Shown piece by piece: positions 62,411 to 64,000 of a stretch of DNA of 64,000 bases. Source of the stretch: Streptomyces griseus. Its GTDB lineage: Bacteria; Actinomycetota; Actinomycetes; Nanopelagicales; Nanopelagicaceae. Location: positions 28,565 through 92,564 of the forward strand of contig CAMBDL010000007.1 of the NCBI GenBank assembly GCA_945865365.1, in the 5' to 3' direction. The notes beneath the pieces were generated by a model that was given only the letters and a program-made list of their open reading frames with translations, did not search any database and had not been told where the DNA came from. The translations under genes and the position numbers were made by a program. Position 1 is the first letter of the stretch, and each line of letters begins with the position of its first letter.

Positions 62411-62962
62411 ATGAAGGTTTTTCGTACTAGCGCACTTATCGCTGCGGCACTTGCTGCGGCACTGACATTGTCAGCGTGCAGTAGCGATTCAGAGACAGCT
62501 AGTGAAACAATGACAGAAGAAACATCTGTTGGAACAATTGTTGATGTAGCAAGTGCAGATGCAAGCTTTTCAACTCTAGTTGCTGCAGTAACTGCTGCCG
62601 ATCTAGTAGAAACTCTCAGCGGAACTGGCCCATTCACAGTATTTGCGCCAACCGATGCGGCATTTGCGGCTCTTCCACCAGGAGTACTAGATGCGCTACT
62701 TCTACCAGAGAACAAGGCGTTGCTTGCACAGATTCTTACCTACCACGTTGTTTCAGGAATGGTCATGGCAGCTGATGTGACAGATGGAGATGTTGCTACT
62801 GTAGAAGGTCAGACAATTAAACTTTCAACAGCAGATGGTGTCACCGTTAACGGTGCAACAGTTGTTGTTGCAGATGTCGAGGCTTCAAATGGTGTGATCC
62901 ATGCAATTGATGCAGTAATCCTTCCACCAGGAGTAGATGTCGCTGCGCTAATAAAGAAGTAA
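62411..62962 (+). CDS. fasciclin (FAS1)-domain lipoprotein
   Basis: The 183-residue protein has a lipoprotein signal ending LSAC with Cys23, then a Ser/Thr/Glu-rich linker and one FAS1 domain with the two FAS1 boxes: [23 protein letters not shown] (H1) and a C-terminal [13 protein letters not shown] (H2). FAS1 proteins mediate adhesion or matrix binding on the cell surface. AAGGAG lies 6 nt before the ATG. A 17-bp hairpin follows the gene. Confidence 0.92.
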   Translation: MKVFRTSALIAAALAAALTLSACSSDSETASETMTEETSVGTIVDVASADASFSTLVAAVTAADLVETLSGTGPFTVFAPTDAAFAALPPGVLDALLLPENKALLAQILTYHVVSGMVMAADVTDGDVATVEGQTIKLSTADGVTVNGATVVVADVEASNGVIHAIDAVILPPGVDVAALIKK

Positions 62963-62984
62963 TTTTATTTAGCTTGAAGTTTCT

Positions 62985-63029
62985 CAACAGTAAGGGCCAC
63001 CGCAGGTATTGAGGTGGCCCTTACTGTTG
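62985..63029 (+). terminator. long perfect hairpin after the fasciclin gene
   Basis: CAACAGTAAGGGCCACC (62985-63001) pairs perfectly with GGTGGCCCTTACTGTTG (63013-63029) around an 11-nt loop. It begins 22 bp after the fasciclin stop. No clear U-run follows (GAAACAG), so it may terminate by another mechanism or protect the 3' end of the mRNA. Confidence 0.7.
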
Positions 63030-63178
63030 GAAACAGTTCACGATTGCAGTAAACGAGACAGAATTCTTACCGGCAGTGAATTTCGGTGGGTAGCAATCCA
63101 GCGGTAAGTAAGCGATGAAATAGGCCCTGCTGCGGTGATTACTGCAGAGGTAATGTGGTTTCCTCTTCGCCGTAGTAA

Positions 63179-63418
63179 GAAGGCAGCAGCCATCGATCCA
63201 CTGAATCGTTCTGCTCCACAGATCACAAAAACCTCGCGAGAACATTGTTCTGGGCTCACGTCAAAGCCGGCGACACTATCCGCGTTGAATGTAGCTTTGA
63301 TCCCACTTTGCGACAAAAAATCTCTCAACTTAAAGGCCTGGCACCACGCTATGTGACATGGGGAGAGGGATCATCAGATGAAATGTGCCTTGGGGTAATT
63401 GCCGCCAGCAAGGATTAG
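63179..63418 (+). pseudogene. C-terminal remnant of a copper type II (PHM/DBM-like) monooxygenase
   Basis: The frame between the TAA at 63176-63178 and the TAG at 63416-63418 has no usable start, but its translation ends VKAGDTIRVECSFDP ... RYVTWGEGSSDEMCLGVIAAS. G-E-G-(S/T)-(S/T)-D-E-M-C is the hallmark of the copper type II ascorbate-dependent monooxygenase C-terminal domain, with the Met of the Cu-M site. Only about 80 residues remain, and no continuation was recognised in any frame upstream. I therefore call it a decayed gene, possibly a former neighbour of the cytochrome b5-like gene that follows. Confidence 0.65.
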
Positions 63419-63436
63419 CCCATACTTCAAAAGCTA

Positions 63437-64000
63437 CTACTTCTGAAGCGTGCCTATTCTATAAGAATCTAATTTCAACGCTGGTCTGCTCTGATTTTCA
63501 TGCTGTGATTTAAAGGCGCTAGTTCCATCGGTGCCACACAGAAATAAGATCGCACTAGAACCACCCGGGTGTGAATTGATCCAGGTGGTCAAGTTATAAA
63601 CAAAGCCATCAACAACACTCCAGCAACTTGAAGCACTGTTATGTGTCTTGACTTGGGCCATTGTGTAACTAGCGATGGTTGGCGTTGGCGTTGGCGTTGG
63701 CGTTGGTGTTGGTGTTGGTGTTGGTGTTGGTGTTGGCGTTGGAGTTGGTGTTGGTGTTGGTGTTGGCGTTGGTGTTGGTGTTGGTGTTGGCGTTGGTGTT
63801 GGCGTTGGTGTTGCACCGCGCATGACCGCACCCGTTATCTCTTTATCACCTACAGCAACTGTGATCTGTGCTTGGCCCTTTGAGGTAATGGTAAATCTAT
63901 ATACACCCGCTTTAGCTACTGCGCTATATCGTGCAAGGTATAAGTAATCGGTCCTGCTATAGGGCTCATAGAACTTTGTACGCTCTGTAAATTTGAGAGT
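63437..64000 (-). CDS. secreted cytochrome b5-like protein with Thr-Pro repeat linker, 5' end missing
   Basis: The frame is open to the window edge (187 residues visible). From the N-terminus: a beta-rich segment ([42 protein letters not shown]) like an extracellular domain, a 45-residue Thr-Pro repeat (63677-63811), and a cytochrome b5-like domain with [36 protein letters not shown], the first heme-ligand His in HPGG and a second candidate His in [11 protein letters not shown]. Export is likely given the linker, but no signal peptide is visible here. It could hold heme for electron transfer or binding; the partner is unknown. Confidence 0.8.
   Translation of the reverse strand, partial: TLKFTERTKFYEPYSRTDYLYLARYSAVAKAGVYRFTITSKGQAQITVAVGDKEITGAVMRGATPTPTPTPTPTPTPTPTPTPTPTPTPTPTPTPTPTPTPTPTPTPTIASYTMAQVKTHNSASSCWSVVDGFVYNLTTWINSHPGGSSAILFLCGTDGTSAFKSQHENQSRPALKLDSYRIGTLQK
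63677..63811. repeat. hexanucleotide microsatellite coding for (Thr-Pro)22-Thr
   Basis: About 135 bp of GTTGGY units (GTTGGC/GTTGGT mixed) make up the linker of the cytochrome b5 protein. Unit length is a multiple of three, so gain or loss of units by slippage alters linker length without breaking the frame. Mixed C/T in the sixth position shows that the array is old enough to have accumulated silent changes. Confidence 0.95.

Noticed and set aside
63038..63328. Minus-strand frame of 96 codons over the copper-monooxygenase remnant
   Set aside because: No recognisable motif; the opposite strand carries the WGEGSSDEMCLG signature, so this frame is a shadow.
63675..63947. Plus-strand Val-Gly repeat protein
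   Set aside because: It is the complement of the Thr-Pro coding repeat; the minus frame has a cytochrome b5-like domain with HPGG.

Overview
The window reads as chromosomal DNA from a streamlined, low-GC planktonic actinobacterium, most like the freshwater acI (Nanopelagicales) type. Reasons: genes are packed with 4-bp ATGA overlaps and very short spacers; base composition is only moderate in GC; and the core genes are actinobacterial (HrdB-type sigma factor beside topoisomerase IV parE and a small DUF7455 protein, SepH, class II DAHP synthase, a GlgM-type glycosyltransferase, NrdR-NrdJ, a SAM-IV riboswitch ahead of metY-metX). No tRNA, rRNA, CRISPR array, prophage or insertion sequence was seen. 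The lineage is an inference from gene content only.

Layout. 1-430: end of a YbaK-type deacylase gene, then a small membrane protein. 657-9526: carotenoid locus, with crtA, cruF, cruG and crtD-like genes on the plus strand, a CDP-alcohol phosphatidyltransferase on the minus strand, crtE-crtI-crtB on the plus strand and a split lycopene cyclase (crtYc, crtYd) on the minus strand. 9545-10683: TPP riboswitch, PnuC-type transporter (probable thiamine uptake) and a small P-loop kinase. 10709-15835: PASTA kinase, endonuclease IV, DMT exporter, threonine aldolase, Ogt. 15845-20824: DAHP synthase, a predicted pyrophosphate-dependent phosphofructokinase, and divergent glgC/glgM. 20825-28071: DMT transporter, then a minus-strand block era, dprA, comM, yraN, rnhB, lepB, rplS and an inositol-phosphatase-family gene. 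28106-35577: MFS transporter, sepH, corA, phosphodiesterase, pseudouridine catabolism pair psuG-psuK, short parC. 35596-44260: ABC-F protein, parE, DUF7455, CDGSH protein, rpoD (hrdB), metX, metY and its SAM-IV riboswitch. 44283-49154: DUF4192, PKD protein, NUDIX, a decayed ABC ATPase, TetR regulator, DinG-type helicase. 49209-54678: nrdJ-nrdR with NrdR boxes, then a divergent LysM-protein/lexA pair sharing two LexA boxes, then a methyltransferase.

54741-62167 is the most distinctive region: a complete Opp/Dpp-type importer (binding protein, two permeases, two ATPases) controlled by a divergent LysR gene. The second ATPase is fused in frame to a complete NylB-like (6-aminohexanoate-dimer hydrolase / class C beta-lactamase fold) serine hydrolase. 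A cytoplasmic amide or ester hydrolase physically joined to the motor of an oligopeptide-type importer would cut substrate as it enters, and I regard this as the best candidate for an undescribed system here.

62411-64000: a fasciclin lipoprotein, a 3' remnant of a copper type II (PHM/DBM-like) monooxygenase, and an incomplete secreted cytochrome b5-like protein with a 45-residue Thr-Pro linker encoded by a hexanucleotide repeat. Several genes have a TANNNT-like -10 box 5-7 nt before the start codon, suggesting frequent leaderless transcription.
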